34,226 nt of DNA from Lachnospiraceae bacterium (GTDB taxonomy: Bacteria > Bacillota > Clostridia > Lachnospirales > Lachnospiraceae): assembly GCA_024693135.1 (NCBI GenBank), contig JAILLN010000052.1, positions 1 to 34,226 on the forward strand, given 5' to 3'. This document shows positions 24,177 to 32,429 of this stretch, piece by piece (the stretch's first letter is position 1; the number at the start of each line of letters is the position of its first letter). The notes beneath the pieces are model-generated. The model ran no database searches. It had not been told where the DNA came from and was given only the letters and a program-made list of their open reading frames with translations. The translations under genes and the position numbers were made by a program.

Positions 24177-25880
24177 ATGGGCTTCAGACAGGCATATGAA
24201 AGCTGGCTTTCGGACAGCTATTTTGACGAGGAAACCAAAAATGAGCTGCGCTCCATCAAGGATGATGAGGCCGAGATCGAGGACCGCTTTTACAAGGAGC
24301 TGGAATTCGGGACCGGCGGCCTCAGGGGCGTGCTGGGAGCAGGCACCAACCGGATGAATGTCTATACCGTCCGCAAGGCGACCCAGGGCCTGGCGAATTA
24401 TATCAAGAAAAAGGGAGGCCAGGACAAGGGCGTGGCCATTTCCTATGACTCCAGGCGGATGTCCCCCGAATTTGCGGATGTGGCGGCCCTGTGCCTCAAT
24501 GCAAACGGCATCAAGGCCTATGTAAGCGACACCCTGCGTCCCGTGCCCCAGCTTTCCTTTGCGGTACGTAAATACGGATGCATCGCGGGCATCATGATCA
24601 CGGCAAGCCACAATCCTCCGGAATACAATGGATATAAGTGCTATTGGGAGGACGGCGCACAGGTCACCTCTCCCATGGATGTGGAGATCATTGATGAAGT
24701 CCGCTCGGTGGAGAAGTTTTCCGATGCCCTGACCATGGAGCTTTCCGAGGCGAAGGAAAAGGGGCTTTACATTCCCTTCGGCAGGGAGCTGGACGATGAA
24801 TATACAGAGGAGCTTAAGAAGCTCATCATCCATCCTGAGGTCATCCGTGAGGTGGCGGGAGACCTGAAGATCGTATATACGCCCTTCCACGGGGCGGGCA
24901 ATGTACCGGTGCGCAGGATCCTTCAGGAGCTGGGCTTCCAGAATGTCTATATCGTACCCGAGCAGGAAGAGCCGGATCCGGATTTCACCACCCTGGCTTA
25001 TCCGAACCCGGAAGACCCCAAGGCCTTTGAGCTGGCGCTGAAGCTTGCAAAGGAAAAGGATGCGGATATCGTCATGGCGACGGATCCGGACGCAGACCGT
25101 CTGGGAATCTATGCGAAGGATGCAAAAACAGGGGAATATATCGGCTTTACCGGCAATATGTCCGGCATGCTGATTGCAGAATACCGGATCCGCGAGCTTG
25201 CGGCTCTGGGCAGGCTTCCGAAGAACGGCGCTCTCATCAAGACCATCGTCAGCTCGAACCTGGCAGATCCCATTGCCGAGGATTACGGATTGAAGCTCAT
25301 CGAGGTGCTGACCGGCTTCAAGTATATCGGAGAGCAGATCAAATGGTTTGAGGAAAAGCCGGACCAGTTCCCCTATGAATATGTGTTTGGCTATGAAGAG
25401 TCCTATGGATGCCTGGTGGGAACGCATGCCAGGGATAAGGACGGCGTGGCAGCGGTCATGTGCCTGGCGGAGGTGGCGGCCTTCTGCAAGAAGCAGGGCA
25501 TCACCGTCTGGGACCAGATGATCAATATTTATAATAAATACGGCTATTTCAAGGAGGGGATCCATACCCTCACCCTGAAGGGCATCGACGGGGCAGAGCA
25601 GATCAAGGCCATCATGGAAAAAATCCGCCAGAATCCGCCCAAGGCCTTTGGGGAGCTTACGGTGAAGGAATTTCGCGATTATAAGAAGGGACCGGAGGTT
25701 ACCGGCCTTCCGGTATCGAATGTGCTGTACTTTGACCTTTCGAATCAGTCATGGTGCTGCGTGAGGCCCTCGGGCACGGAGCCGAAGATCAAGTTTTATA
25801 TGGGGGTGAAGGGCAGCTCCCTTAAGGATGCGGAGGAGAAGCTGGAAGCCCTTAAGAAGGAAGTCATCGCAATGGCATGA
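24177..25880 (+). CDS. Phosphohexomutase (phosphoglucomutase/phosphomannomutase)
   Basis: This is a 567-residue alpha-D-phosphohexomutase of the long PgcA/PGM2-like type. Motifs are the active serine TASHNPPEYNGYK (Ser144), metal loop DPDADRLG, sugar-binding GYEESYG and phosphate-binding RPSGTEPK. It interconverts glucose 6-phosphate and glucose 1-phosphate, or the mannose equivalents, in the cytoplasm, supplying RmlA with its substrate. AAAGGAGGAG stands 8 bases before the ATG. The 77-bp gap upstream is the largest within this part of the cluster; I see no convincing promoter or terminator in it. Its stop overlaps the next start (ATGA). Confidence 0.93.
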   Translation: MGFRQAYESWLSDSYFDEETKNELRSIKDDEAEIEDRFYKELEFGTGGLRGVLGAGTNRMNVYTVRKATQGLANYIKKKGGQDKGVAISYDSRRMSPEFADVAALCLNANGIKAYVSDTLRPVPQLSFAVRKYGCIAGIMITASHNPPEYNGYKCYWEDGAQVTSPMDVEIIDEVRSVEKFSDALTMELSEAKEKGLYIPFGRELDDEYTEELKKLIIHPEVIREVAGDLKIVYTPFHGAGNVPVRRILQELGFQNVYIVPEQEEPDPDFTTLAYPNPEDPKAFELALKLAKEKDADIVMATDPDADRLGIYAKDAKTGEYIGFTGNMSGMLIAEYRIRELAALGRLPKNGALIKTIVSSNLADPIAEDYGLKLIEVLTGFKYIGEQIKWFEEKPDQFPYEYVFGYEESYGCLVGTHARDKDGVAAVMCLAEVAAFCKKQGITVWDQMINIYNKYGYFKEGIHTLTLKGIDGAEQIKAIMEKIRQNPPKAFGELTVKEFRDYKKGPEVTGLPVSNVLYFDLSNQSWCCVRPSGTEPKIKFYMGVKGSSLKDAEEKLEALKKEVIAMA

Positions 25881-27046
25881 AAAAAACAGTCTGGCTTTTG
25901 ATCTGGCTTGTCCTCGCCGCCATATCCGCTGCCTCCGGGATCCGCAATGCGCTCGTTTACAGCCAGGATTTCCAGTATGATGCGGCGGCGGCCCTGATCC
26001 ATGGCTATGACCCCTATGACCTGAGCCTGAGCGGCGGGGAGGACAGTCTCGAGGTCAGCCAGCTTAGGGAGTTTTACGGATATTTTGAGAATATGGGGAC
26101 ACCGCAGAGGATGGAGGCAAATCAGTTTCCATCCCTGCTGTATATTCTGACCCCCTTTACCCTGCTTTCCTGGGAGGGGGCGAGAATGGCCTGGCTTCTG
26201 GCCAATCTGCTCTGTACGGTCCTGATCGCAGGGCTTTTAAGACGGACCTTTTTTCGGGATGCGGATCCGGTGGTCTTTGCGACGCTGATGCTTGCCATGG
26301 TATCCGGCACCCCTTGGAGAAACCAGCTTGGGGTGGGACAGCATACGCTTTTTTCCGTTATGTTTTTCCTCATGGCCGTCTATTTTGACCAGGAGGGAAG
26401 GAGCCCATATCTTACGGCATTGTCCCTTAGCCTGTCTTACCTGAAATATACGGTGACGGCTCCTATGGCATTGTATTTTGTCTATAAGAGGAAGTGGAAG
26501 GAGCTGCTCTTAAGTACGGTGCCGCATATCCTGGGGACATGGATTGCAGCCCGCTCCCTGGGGGAAGCCTTCCCGGATATGATCCGAAAGCCGCTGAAGG
26601 TGGCATCGGCCCTGTCCGGAGAGGGAAGCATTGATGTGGGGGCGATCTTCCATGGCTCCGGGATGGGATTTGTCCTGGGCGGCATTTTGTTCCTGCTTTT
26701 ATTTGCCGCGGCGGTGCTCCTGAAGCCCGGGCATGACCGGCTTATGATGGCTGGTTTGGTTTTTTTCTCCCTGGTGATGACGTATCACAGGTCCTATGAT
26801 TTCTTTGTGATCGTGATCCCGGCCGGATTTTTATGGGAGGAATGCAGGATCTTTGCCTTCGCTTCGGGAGCACGCATAAGGAAGGCGGCGGCTGTATCCT
26901 ATGGGCTGGTTCTTCTGCTCATGTTTTTCGGCCTCAGGATATTTCAGGAAAATGCCGCAAGCCTTGTGACCACCGGAGTGGTCTACTATGGCCTGACCCT
27001 GTTTCTCGGTGCGGCACTTACCCTGGAGATCAGGGGAAAAGGATAG
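25877..27046 (+). CDS. GT87-like (DUF2029) membrane glycosyltransferase
   Basis: This is a 389-residue integral membrane protein with roughly nine hydrophobic helices. After the first helix, the extracellular loop SQDFQYDAAAALIHGYDPYD carries an acidic Asp pattern typical of GT-C enzymes of the DUF2029/GT87 group. These use polyprenyl-phosphate-linked sugars on the outer face of the membrane. The neighbouring gene encodes a DPM1-like polyprenyl-phosphate sugar synthase candidate, which could make its donor. It overlaps the mutase stop by 4 bp. It probably adds a branch sugar to the exported polymer or to a surface protein; the target cannot be seen from sequence. Confidence 0.78.
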   Translation: MKKTVWLLIWLVLAAISAASGIRNALVYSQDFQYDAAAALIHGYDPYDLSLSGGEDSLEVSQLREFYGYFENMGTPQRMEANQFPSLLYILTPFTLLSWEGARMAWLLANLLCTVLIAGLLRRTFFRDADPVVFATLMLAMVSGTPWRNQLGVGQHTLFSVMFFLMAVYFDQEGRSPYLTALSLSLSYLKYTVTAPMALYFVYKRKWKELLLSTVPHILGTWIAARSLGEAFPDMIRKPLKVASALSGEGSIDVGAIFHGSGMGFVLGGILFLLLFAAAVLLKPGHDRLMMAGLVFFSLVMTYHRSYDFFVIVIPAGFLWEECRIFAFASGARIRKAAAVSYGLVLLLMFFGLRIFQENAASLVTTGVVYYGLTLFLGAALTLEIRGKG

Positions 27047-27055
27047 GAGGTGCAT

Positions 27056-27769
27056 ATGGATAAATTGTATATGATCATGCCTGCCTACAATGAGCAGGAA
27101 ACCATCCGGGAGGTGGTTCGGGACTGGTATGCCTGCCTGGAGCAGACCGGACCGGAGTCCAGGCTCGTGGTGATCGACGACGGCAGCACAGACCGTACTC
27201 TGGAGGTTTTGAAGCAGGAGGCGGAGGAGCTGCCCCAGCTGATCGTCAGGCATAAGGAAAATTCCGGGCACGGCCCCACCATCCTGACGGGATATCGTTT
27301 TGCCATCCGGGAGGGAGCGGATTATATATTCCAGACGGATTCCGACGGGCAGACCAATCCGAAGGAATTTGAGTTCTTCTGGAAAAACAGGATCAAGTAC
27401 GACCTGATCATCGGCAGTCGCGATAAGAGGCAGGATGGCTTCGGGCGCATCGTTGTGACCAAGGTGCTCCGGATCCTGATCCTGCTTACCTTCCATGTAT
27501 GGGTGAAGGATGCCAACACGCCCTTCCGGCTGATGAAGGCGTCTACGCTGGAATCCGAAATGAAATATGTGCCCAGGGAGTACTTCCTGGCCAATGTGCT
27601 GATCACCGTGATCTATAAGAAGCACCGCCACAGGGTCTGCTATATCCCCATCTCCTTCGGGAAGAGGCAGGGGGGAGTCAATTCCATCAATATGAAAAAG
27701 ATCGTCGGGGTGGGATTCCGGGCCGTAGGTGAGTTTGTCAAACTGAACCGGATCATACGGAGGGAGTAG
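27056..27769 (+). CDS. GT2 glycosyltransferase, polyprenyl-phosphate sugar synthase-like
   Basis: This is a 237-residue protein starting at 27056 (MDKLYMIMPAYNEQET) with AGGAGG 5 bases upstream; a GTG at 27050 overlaps that site and is rejected. The family core is MIMPAYNEQETI, VVIDDGSTDRT and the metal motif FQTDSDGQTNP, then IIGSRDKRQDG and FRLMKAS. The pattern resembles DPM1/GtrB-type enzymes that load a hexose onto undecaprenyl phosphate. No membrane helices are obvious, so it may act at the membrane surface. Adjacent GT87 and GT2 genes on both sides suggest a donor-making step for an external modification. Confidence 0.85.
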   Translation: MDKLYMIMPAYNEQETIREVVRDWYACLEQTGPESRLVVIDDGSTDRTLEVLKQEAEELPQLIVRHKENSGHGPTILTGYRFAIREGADYIFQTDSDGQTNPKEFEFFWKNRIKYDLIIGSRDKRQDGFGRIVVTKVLRILILLTFHVWVKDANTPFRLMKASTLESEMKYVPREYFLANVLITVIYKKHRHRVCYIPISFGKRQGGVNSINMKKIVGVGFRAVGEFVKLNRIIRRE

Positions 27770-27773
27770 GAGC

Positions 27774-28565
27774 ATGAAAAAAGAAAAGGACAGGATATTG
27801 CTTTTTATTCCGGCATATAACTGTGAGAAGCAGATCACGCGGGTATTGTCCCAGCTGGATGAAACGGTCTTCCGGTATGTGACGGAGGTCATCGTGGTGA
27901 ATAACCGGAGTCTTGACGACACGGAAAAGGCGGTGATGGATTTCAAGCTCTTTCACTGGTCCATGCCCATAAAGCTGCTCCGGAATAAGGAAAACTACGG
28001 GCTGGGGGGATCCCATAAGGTCGCCTTTGACTATGCCCTGAAAAACGGCTTTGATTATGTGATCGTGCTGCATGGGGACGACCAGGGAGACATCCATGAC
28101 ATCCTTCCGGTCCTGAAGCGCAGGATCTACCGCGCCTATGACTGCGTGCTGGGAGGGAGGTTCATGCTGGAATCGAGGCTTGAGGGCTATTCGGCCTTCC
28201 GGACCTTTGGCAACATTATATTCAACTTCCTCTATGCGGCGGGGATAAGACAGAGGGTCTTCGACCTGGGAGCGGGCTTAAATATCTACAGCACGGACAT
28301 GCTGAAGGATCGGTTCTATCAGAGATTTCCAGATGACCTGACCTTTAACTGCTGCATGCTCCTGGCCCTGAGCTTCTTCCATCAGACCTCCCGGTATTTT
28401 CCGATCTCCTGGAGAGAGGAGGATCAGGTATCCAATGTCAAGATGGCAAGCCAGGCCATGAGGACTTTGGGGCTTCTTGCCCGGTATGTGGACTGTCCTA
28501 CAAGCATCCGGGGAGAGTACAGGGATAAATTCATCGAAAGCTATGAAGCGGAGGAAATCGGGTGA
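27774..28565 (+). CDS. GT2 glycosyltransferase (DPM1-like)
   Basis: This is a 263-residue protein with FIPAYNCEKQI at the N-terminus, VIVVNNRSLDDT in the nucleotide-binding strand, GYGLGGSHKVAF-like ENYGLGGSHKVAF and the metal site VLHGDDQGDI. A later FDLGAGLNIY block is typical of glycosyltransferases that act on polyprenyl phosphates or lipid-linked chains. It has no transmembrane anchor. It starts 4 bp after the previous gene with GGAGTAGGAG upstream, and its stop overlaps the next GTG start. Whether it makes a second lipid donor or extends the chain is not resolved. Confidence 0.82.
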   Translation: MKKEKDRILLFIPAYNCEKQITRVLSQLDETVFRYVTEVIVVNNRSLDDTEKAVMDFKLFHWSMPIKLLRNKENYGLGGSHKVAFDYALKNGFDYVIVLHGDDQGDIHDILPVLKRRIYRAYDCVLGGRFMLESRLEGYSAFRTFGNIIFNFLYAAGIRQRVFDLGAGLNIYSTDMLKDRFYQRFPDDLTFNCCMLLALSFFHQTSRYFPISWREEDQVSNVKMASQAMRTLGLLARYVDCPTSIRGEYRDKFIESYEAEEIG

Positions 28566-29917
28566 AGGTGATCTCGCGCGCATTGGATTATCTGAAAAGA
28601 AACGGCCCGGAAAGCACCTGCTATGCGGCGATCCAGCACCTTAAGGATGCCGGGAGGGACATCGGATACGAGCTCATGATCCGGGAGGAAAGGGCAAAGC
28701 CGGAGGAGCTTGCCCGGCAGAAGCAGGAGGGAAAGGCTTTTGGCGTAAAGATCAGCGTCATCGTGCCCGTATTCCATCCCCGGGCAGATTATCTTAGGGA
28801 AATGGTCCATTCTGTGCTGGAGCAGTCCTATTCCCTTTGGGAGCTGGTGCTTTCCGACGGCTCGGAAACCCCATCGGCCGAAGCAGAGAAGCTGGCCGGG
28901 CTGGACGAGAGGATCCGCTACGTCCGGGCGAAGGAGGGAGGCGGCATTTCAGATAATACAAATATCGGCCTGAATTCCTCTACAGGGGATGTGACCGCCT
29001 TTCTGGACCAGGATGACCTGCTGGAGCCGGATGCCCTTTATCGGATCGCATGGGCCATAAAGGGCGGGGCACAGATCGTATATACCGATGAGGACAAGGT
29101 CACGGAGGATGCCGGACGCCACCTGTCGCCCTACCGCAAGCTGGATTATAACCAGGACCTGCTTTACGGAAATAATTATATCTGCCACTTTCTTGCGGTA
29201 AAACGGAGCCTGGCCATGGGAGTGGGAGGCTTTCGCAGCCGTTATGACGGCGCCCAGGATCATGATTTCATCCTCCGCTGTACGGATGCCGTGGATCAGA
29301 AGCGGATCTGGCATATCCCCAAGGTGCTGTACCATTGGAGGATGCATGGAAGCTCCACCTCGGGAAATCCCTCTTCCAAGATCTATGCTTATGAGAACGG
29401 ACGCAGGGCGGTGGAGGATCATCTGAGGAAAAAGGGCATCGACTGTCAGGTGAGGCATACGGAGCACAGGGGGTTTTTCCGTACGGAATACAAGGAAATC
29501 CCGGATCCGGAGCCGCTGGTCTGCTTTTTTGGCCGGAATGTGGTTCCCCTTACCGAAAGGGCGAAGGAGGTGCTTTCCTCTTACTTCGTACGGCCGGATG
29601 TGGGAGCCGTGGGAGCGAGGATCCTGGACCGGCACGGGAGGATCCTCAGCAGCGGATATTACCGGGATGAGGATGGCAGGGCCGTCTCTTATTTTGAGGG
29701 CATGGATCCGAGGATGCCCGGGGAGATGAACCTGGCGTGCCTTGTCATGGATGTGGATGCGGTTTCGAAATATGCCTGTGTGGTCAGGAAGAGCCTGGCG
29801 GAATCCGAGGGACTGGATCCCGGACACATGGATTCGTGGAAGCTCTGCTCTAAGATCCGCCGCAGGGGATATAAGGTATTGGTCGATCCGATGGTTTTAT
29901 TTCAGATCCGGCAGTAG
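28562..29917 (+). CDS. GT2 glycosyltransferase with degenerate second domain
   Basis: This is a 451-residue protein with a GTG start forming a GTGA overlap with the previous stop. Residues ~62-285 are a complete GT2 domain: KISVIVPVFHPRADYL, GGGISDNTNIGLNSSTGD, FLDQDDLLEP (149-152 metal site), VYTDEDKV, NNYICHF and QDHD (232-235). Residues ~318-451 are the shrunken second GT2 domain: RPDVGAVGARILDRHGRIL and a tail (KLCSKIRRRGYKVLVDP) align with the second domain of the 675-residue paralogue. Its nucleotide-binding start, the DxD-type motif and the NDVDF base motif are gone. It is the mirror image of the protein at 20345. It probably adds one sugar, with the second domain structural. Confidence 0.85.
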   Translation: MKVISRALDYLKRNGPESTCYAAIQHLKDAGRDIGYELMIREERAKPEELARQKQEGKAFGVKISVIVPVFHPRADYLREMVHSVLEQSYSLWELVLSDGSETPSAEAEKLAGLDERIRYVRAKEGGGISDNTNIGLNSSTGDVTAFLDQDDLLEPDALYRIAWAIKGGAQIVYTDEDKVTEDAGRHLSPYRKLDYNQDLLYGNNYICHFLAVKRSLAMGVGGFRSRYDGAQDHDFILRCTDAVDQKRIWHIPKVLYHWRMHGSSTSGNPSSKIYAYENGRRAVEDHLRKKGIDCQVRHTEHRGFFRTEYKEIPDPEPLVCFFGRNVVPLTERAKEVLSSYFVRPDVGAVGARILDRHGRILSSGYYRDEDGRAVSYFEGMDPRMPGEMNLACLVMDVDAVSKYACVVRKSLAESEGLDPGHMDSWKLCSKIRRRGYKVLVDPMVLFQIRQ

Positions 29918-29922
29918 GAAGA

Positions 29923-30885
29923 ATGAAAACAGTCAGCCTGATAATTCCAAATTATAACGGAAAAGAGTATATCGGGGCCTGCCTTGAAAGCCTTAAGGAT
30001 CAGGACTTCAAAGACTTTGAGGTCATCGTGGTGGACAACGGGTCGGAAGACGGCAGCGCAGATTATGTGGAGTCTGCCTTTCCGGAGGCGAAGCTGATCC
30101 GCCTTTCCAGGAATTTCGGCTTTTCCAGGGCAGTGAATGAGGGCCTTAAGGCATCGGAGGGAGAGTATGCCCTGCTCTTAAACAGCGATACCCGGGCGGA
30201 TGCCGGCTTTGTGGGTGCGCTCTACCGGGCCATCAGCGCGGATGCCAATATCTTTTCCGCTTCGGCCAAGATGCTGCAGATGAACTCCCCGGACAGGATC
30301 GACGGGGCGGGCGACCTGTATTGCGCCCTGGGCTGGGCCTTTGCCAGGGGAAAGGGCAAGGGAAAGCACCGCTATACGAAGCCCTGCGATGTGTTTGCGG
30401 CCTGCGGGGGAGCCGCCATCTACCGGAGGAGCCTTTTGGATGAGGTGGGCTGGTTTGATGAATTCCATTTTGCCTATCTGGAGGATATCGATATCGGCTA
30501 CCGGGCAAAGATCATGGGACACCGGAACGTATATGCTCCGGATGCCGTAGTATGGCATATGGGCTCTGCCGTGACGGGATCCAGATATAATGATTTCAAG
30601 ATCCGGATCTCTGCAAGAAACAATATGTATATCATCATGAAGAACATGCCGGCTCTCCAGATCATCCTGAACCTGCCGCTGCTGATCATCGGCTTTGCCA
30701 CAAAGGCAGTCTTCTTCACTTTGATCGGCCACTCAAGAGCCTATCTTTCCGGGATCAAGCGGGGATACCTCTTATGCAGGGAGGGGAGGAAATATCCTTA
30801 TTCCCCGGAGCATTTCGGCAATTATGTCCGGATCCAGCTGGAGCTGTGGTGGAATACGATCCGCCGCTTTACTGGTCTGATCTGA
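29923..30885 (+). CDS. GT2 glycosyltransferase, rhamnosyltransferase (WbbL)-like
   Basis: This is a 320-residue single-domain GT2: VSLIIPNYNGKEYIGACLES, VIVVDNGSEDGS, ALLLNSDTRADAGF (metal site), CGGAAIYRRSLLDEVGWFDE and YLEDIDIGYRAK (likely base Asp). The C-terminal 80 residues include a hydrophobic segment LIIGFATKAVFFTLIG, probably membrane-associated. WbbL relatives add L-rhamnose to a lipid-linked acceptor, which fits the rml genes, but the sugar is not proven by sequence. AGGAAG precedes the ATG, and the gene follows the previous stop by 5 bp. Confidence 0.88.
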   Translation: MKTVSLIIPNYNGKEYIGACLESLKDQDFKDFEVIVVDNGSEDGSADYVESAFPEAKLIRLSRNFGFSRAVNEGLKASEGEYALLLNSDTRADAGFVGALYRAISADANIFSASAKMLQMNSPDRIDGAGDLYCALGWAFARGKGKGKHRYTKPCDVFAACGGAAIYRRSLLDEVGWFDEFHFAYLEDIDIGYRAKIMGHRNVYAPDAVVWHMGSAVTGSRYNDFKIRISARNNMYIIMKNMPALQIILNLPLLIIGFATKAVFFTLIGHSRAYLSGIKRGYLLCREGRKYPYSPEHFGNYVRIQLELWWNTIRRFTGLI

Positions 30886-30897
30886 CGGGAGGAAGCT

Positions 30898-32301
30898 TTG
30901 ATCAAGGACAACCAGAGATTGTTTAACCGCCTGCATGTCGTGCTGGATGGGATAGTCACGGCGGCGGCTTATCTGATCGCATATTGGCTGAAATTCCGGT
31001 CTGTCTTTGCGGACAGGTCTGTATATCATCTGCCTTTCCGGATCTACATGGGGGCACTGCCCTTCCTGATCCCCGTCATGCTCCTGCTTTATAATCAATT
31101 TGATCTTTACAGCTCCAAGCGGGTTTCCGGGAGGAGACGGGAGCTGATCCATATCATCTATGCCAATGCCATGTGCTTTGTGGGCTTCATCGCCGTATTG
31201 TACATGATCCATCAGCCGGATTTTTCCCGGTCCATGATCGGCATTTTCGTTGCGGTAAATATCTTCCTGGAGACGGTCGTCCGGAATATCATCCGCTACC
31301 TGCTGAAGCTGATCCGCAGGAAGGGCTATAATCTGAAATACGTCCTTCTGGTGGGCTACTCCAAGGCGGCGGAGGCCTATATCAACCGGATCCGGGTGAA
31401 TCCCCAGTGGGGCTATGTGATCCGGGGGATCCTGGACGACAGGGTGAGCGCCGGAACCATGTATAAGGGAGTCAAGGTCCTGGGGAGGATCGGAAATCTG
31501 GATATCATCCTGCCGGAAAATAAGCTGGATGAGATTGCCATCACCTTAAGCCTGGATGAATACGGCAAGCTGGAAAAGATTGTCAATCTCTGCGAGAAGA
31601 GCGGGGTACATACCAAGTTTATCCCGGACTATGACACCGTGATCCCCTCCAGGCCTTATATGGAGGATCTGGACGGGCTTCCCATCATCAATATCCGCCA
31701 TGTGCCGTTGACCAATACCTTCAATATCATCCTGAAGCGGATCATGGACATCCTGGGTTCCCTGGTACTGATCCTGGTCTTTTCTCCCATCATGCTCCTG
31801 TCGGCTGTGGCAGTGAAGCTCTCCTCCAAGGGGCCGGTTATTTTCAAGCAGGAGAGGGTAGGGCTCCATAATAAGACCTTCCAGATGTATAAATTCCGCT
31901 CCATGGAGGTACAGCCGCCGAAGGAGGAGGAAAAGGCCTGGACGGTCCCGAACGATCCGAGGGTGACCAAGGTAGGCAGGATCCTAAGGAGCACCAGCAT
32001 GGATGAGCTGCCCCAGCTCTTCAATATCCTGAAGGGGGATATGAGCATCGTGGGACCCAGGCCGGAGAGGCCCCAGTTTGTGGAGAAGTTCAAGGAAACC
32101 ATCCCCAGATATATGGTAAAGCATCAGGTCCGCCCGGGGCTTACCGGATGGGCCCAGGTCAACGGCCTTCGGGGGAACTGCTCCATCCGAAAGCGTATTG
32201 AATATGATATCTATTATATCGAAAACTGGACGATGCGCTTTGACATCAAGATCATGTTCATGACCATCTTCAAGGGATTGATCAATAAAAACGCCTATTA
32301 G
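30898..32301 (+). CDS. Polyprenyl-phosphate sugar-1-phosphate transferase (WcaJ/WbaP-like)
   Basis: This is a 467-residue protein with a TTG start after GGGAGG. Residues ~10-135 hold four membrane helices, followed by a nucleotide-binding-like domain around 147-270 (VLLVGYSKAAEAYI). The catalytic module starts at KRIMDILGSLVLILVFSPIM (280-299), with FKQERVGLHNKTFQMYKFRS, then SMDELPQLFN (Asp369-Glu370 pair) and DMSIVGPRPERP. It moves a hexose-1-phosphate from a UDP-sugar to undecaprenyl phosphate and so starts the polysaccharide repeat or chain. A hexose such as glucose or galactose is likely for this subgroup, but the sugar is not certain. It is the last gene of the cluster. Confidence 0.93.
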   Translation: MIKDNQRLFNRLHVVLDGIVTAAAYLIAYWLKFRSVFADRSVYHLPFRIYMGALPFLIPVMLLLYNQFDLYSSKRVSGRRRELIHIIYANAMCFVGFIAVLYMIHQPDFSRSMIGIFVAVNIFLETVVRNIIRYLLKLIRRKGYNLKYVLLVGYSKAAEAYINRIRVNPQWGYVIRGILDDRVSAGTMYKGVKVLGRIGNLDIILPENKLDEIAITLSLDEYGKLEKIVNLCEKSGVHTKFIPDYDTVIPSRPYMEDLDGLPIINIRHVPLTNTFNIILKRIMDILGSLVLILVFSPIMLLSAVAVKLSSKGPVIFKQERVGLHNKTFQMYKFRSMEVQPPKEEEKAWTVPNDPRVTKVGRILRSTSMDELPQLFNILKGDMSIVGPRPERPQFVEKFKETIPRYMVKHQVRPGLTGWAQVNGLRGNCSIRKRIEYDIYYIENWTMRFDIKIMFMTIFKGLINKNAY

Positions 32302-32319
32302 AAGCAGTATTTTACAGGC

Positions 32320-32348
32320 TTGAGGGAATTTTTGGGGAGTGGTAGAAT
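32320..32348 (+). promoter_or_regulatory. Promoter of the secreted protein at 32430
   Basis: TTGAGG at 32320-32325 and TAGAAT at 32343-32348 are separated by 17 bp. This lies just past the end of the transferase gene and about 80 bp before the next ATG, so the secreted protein probably has its own transcript. Confidence 0.5.
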
Positions 32349-32429
32349 AAAACCTGACATTTTTTACAGGATGCGTTACCGGACGAATTTGTTGAGAAAA
32401 ATATGGATGAACAGGAAGGAGAAGAACAG

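Noticed and set aside
22456..25565. Long minus-strand open frames (480 and 464 codons) opposite the GT2 and mutase genes
   Set aside because: They are antisense to clear genes with catalytic motifs, have no family features or ribosome binding sites, and arise from high GC and codon bias.
32311..32370. Repeated TTTACAGG (32311 and 32363) as a riboswitch or operator
   Set aside because: Only an 8-base match with no supporting structure or known aptamer pattern.
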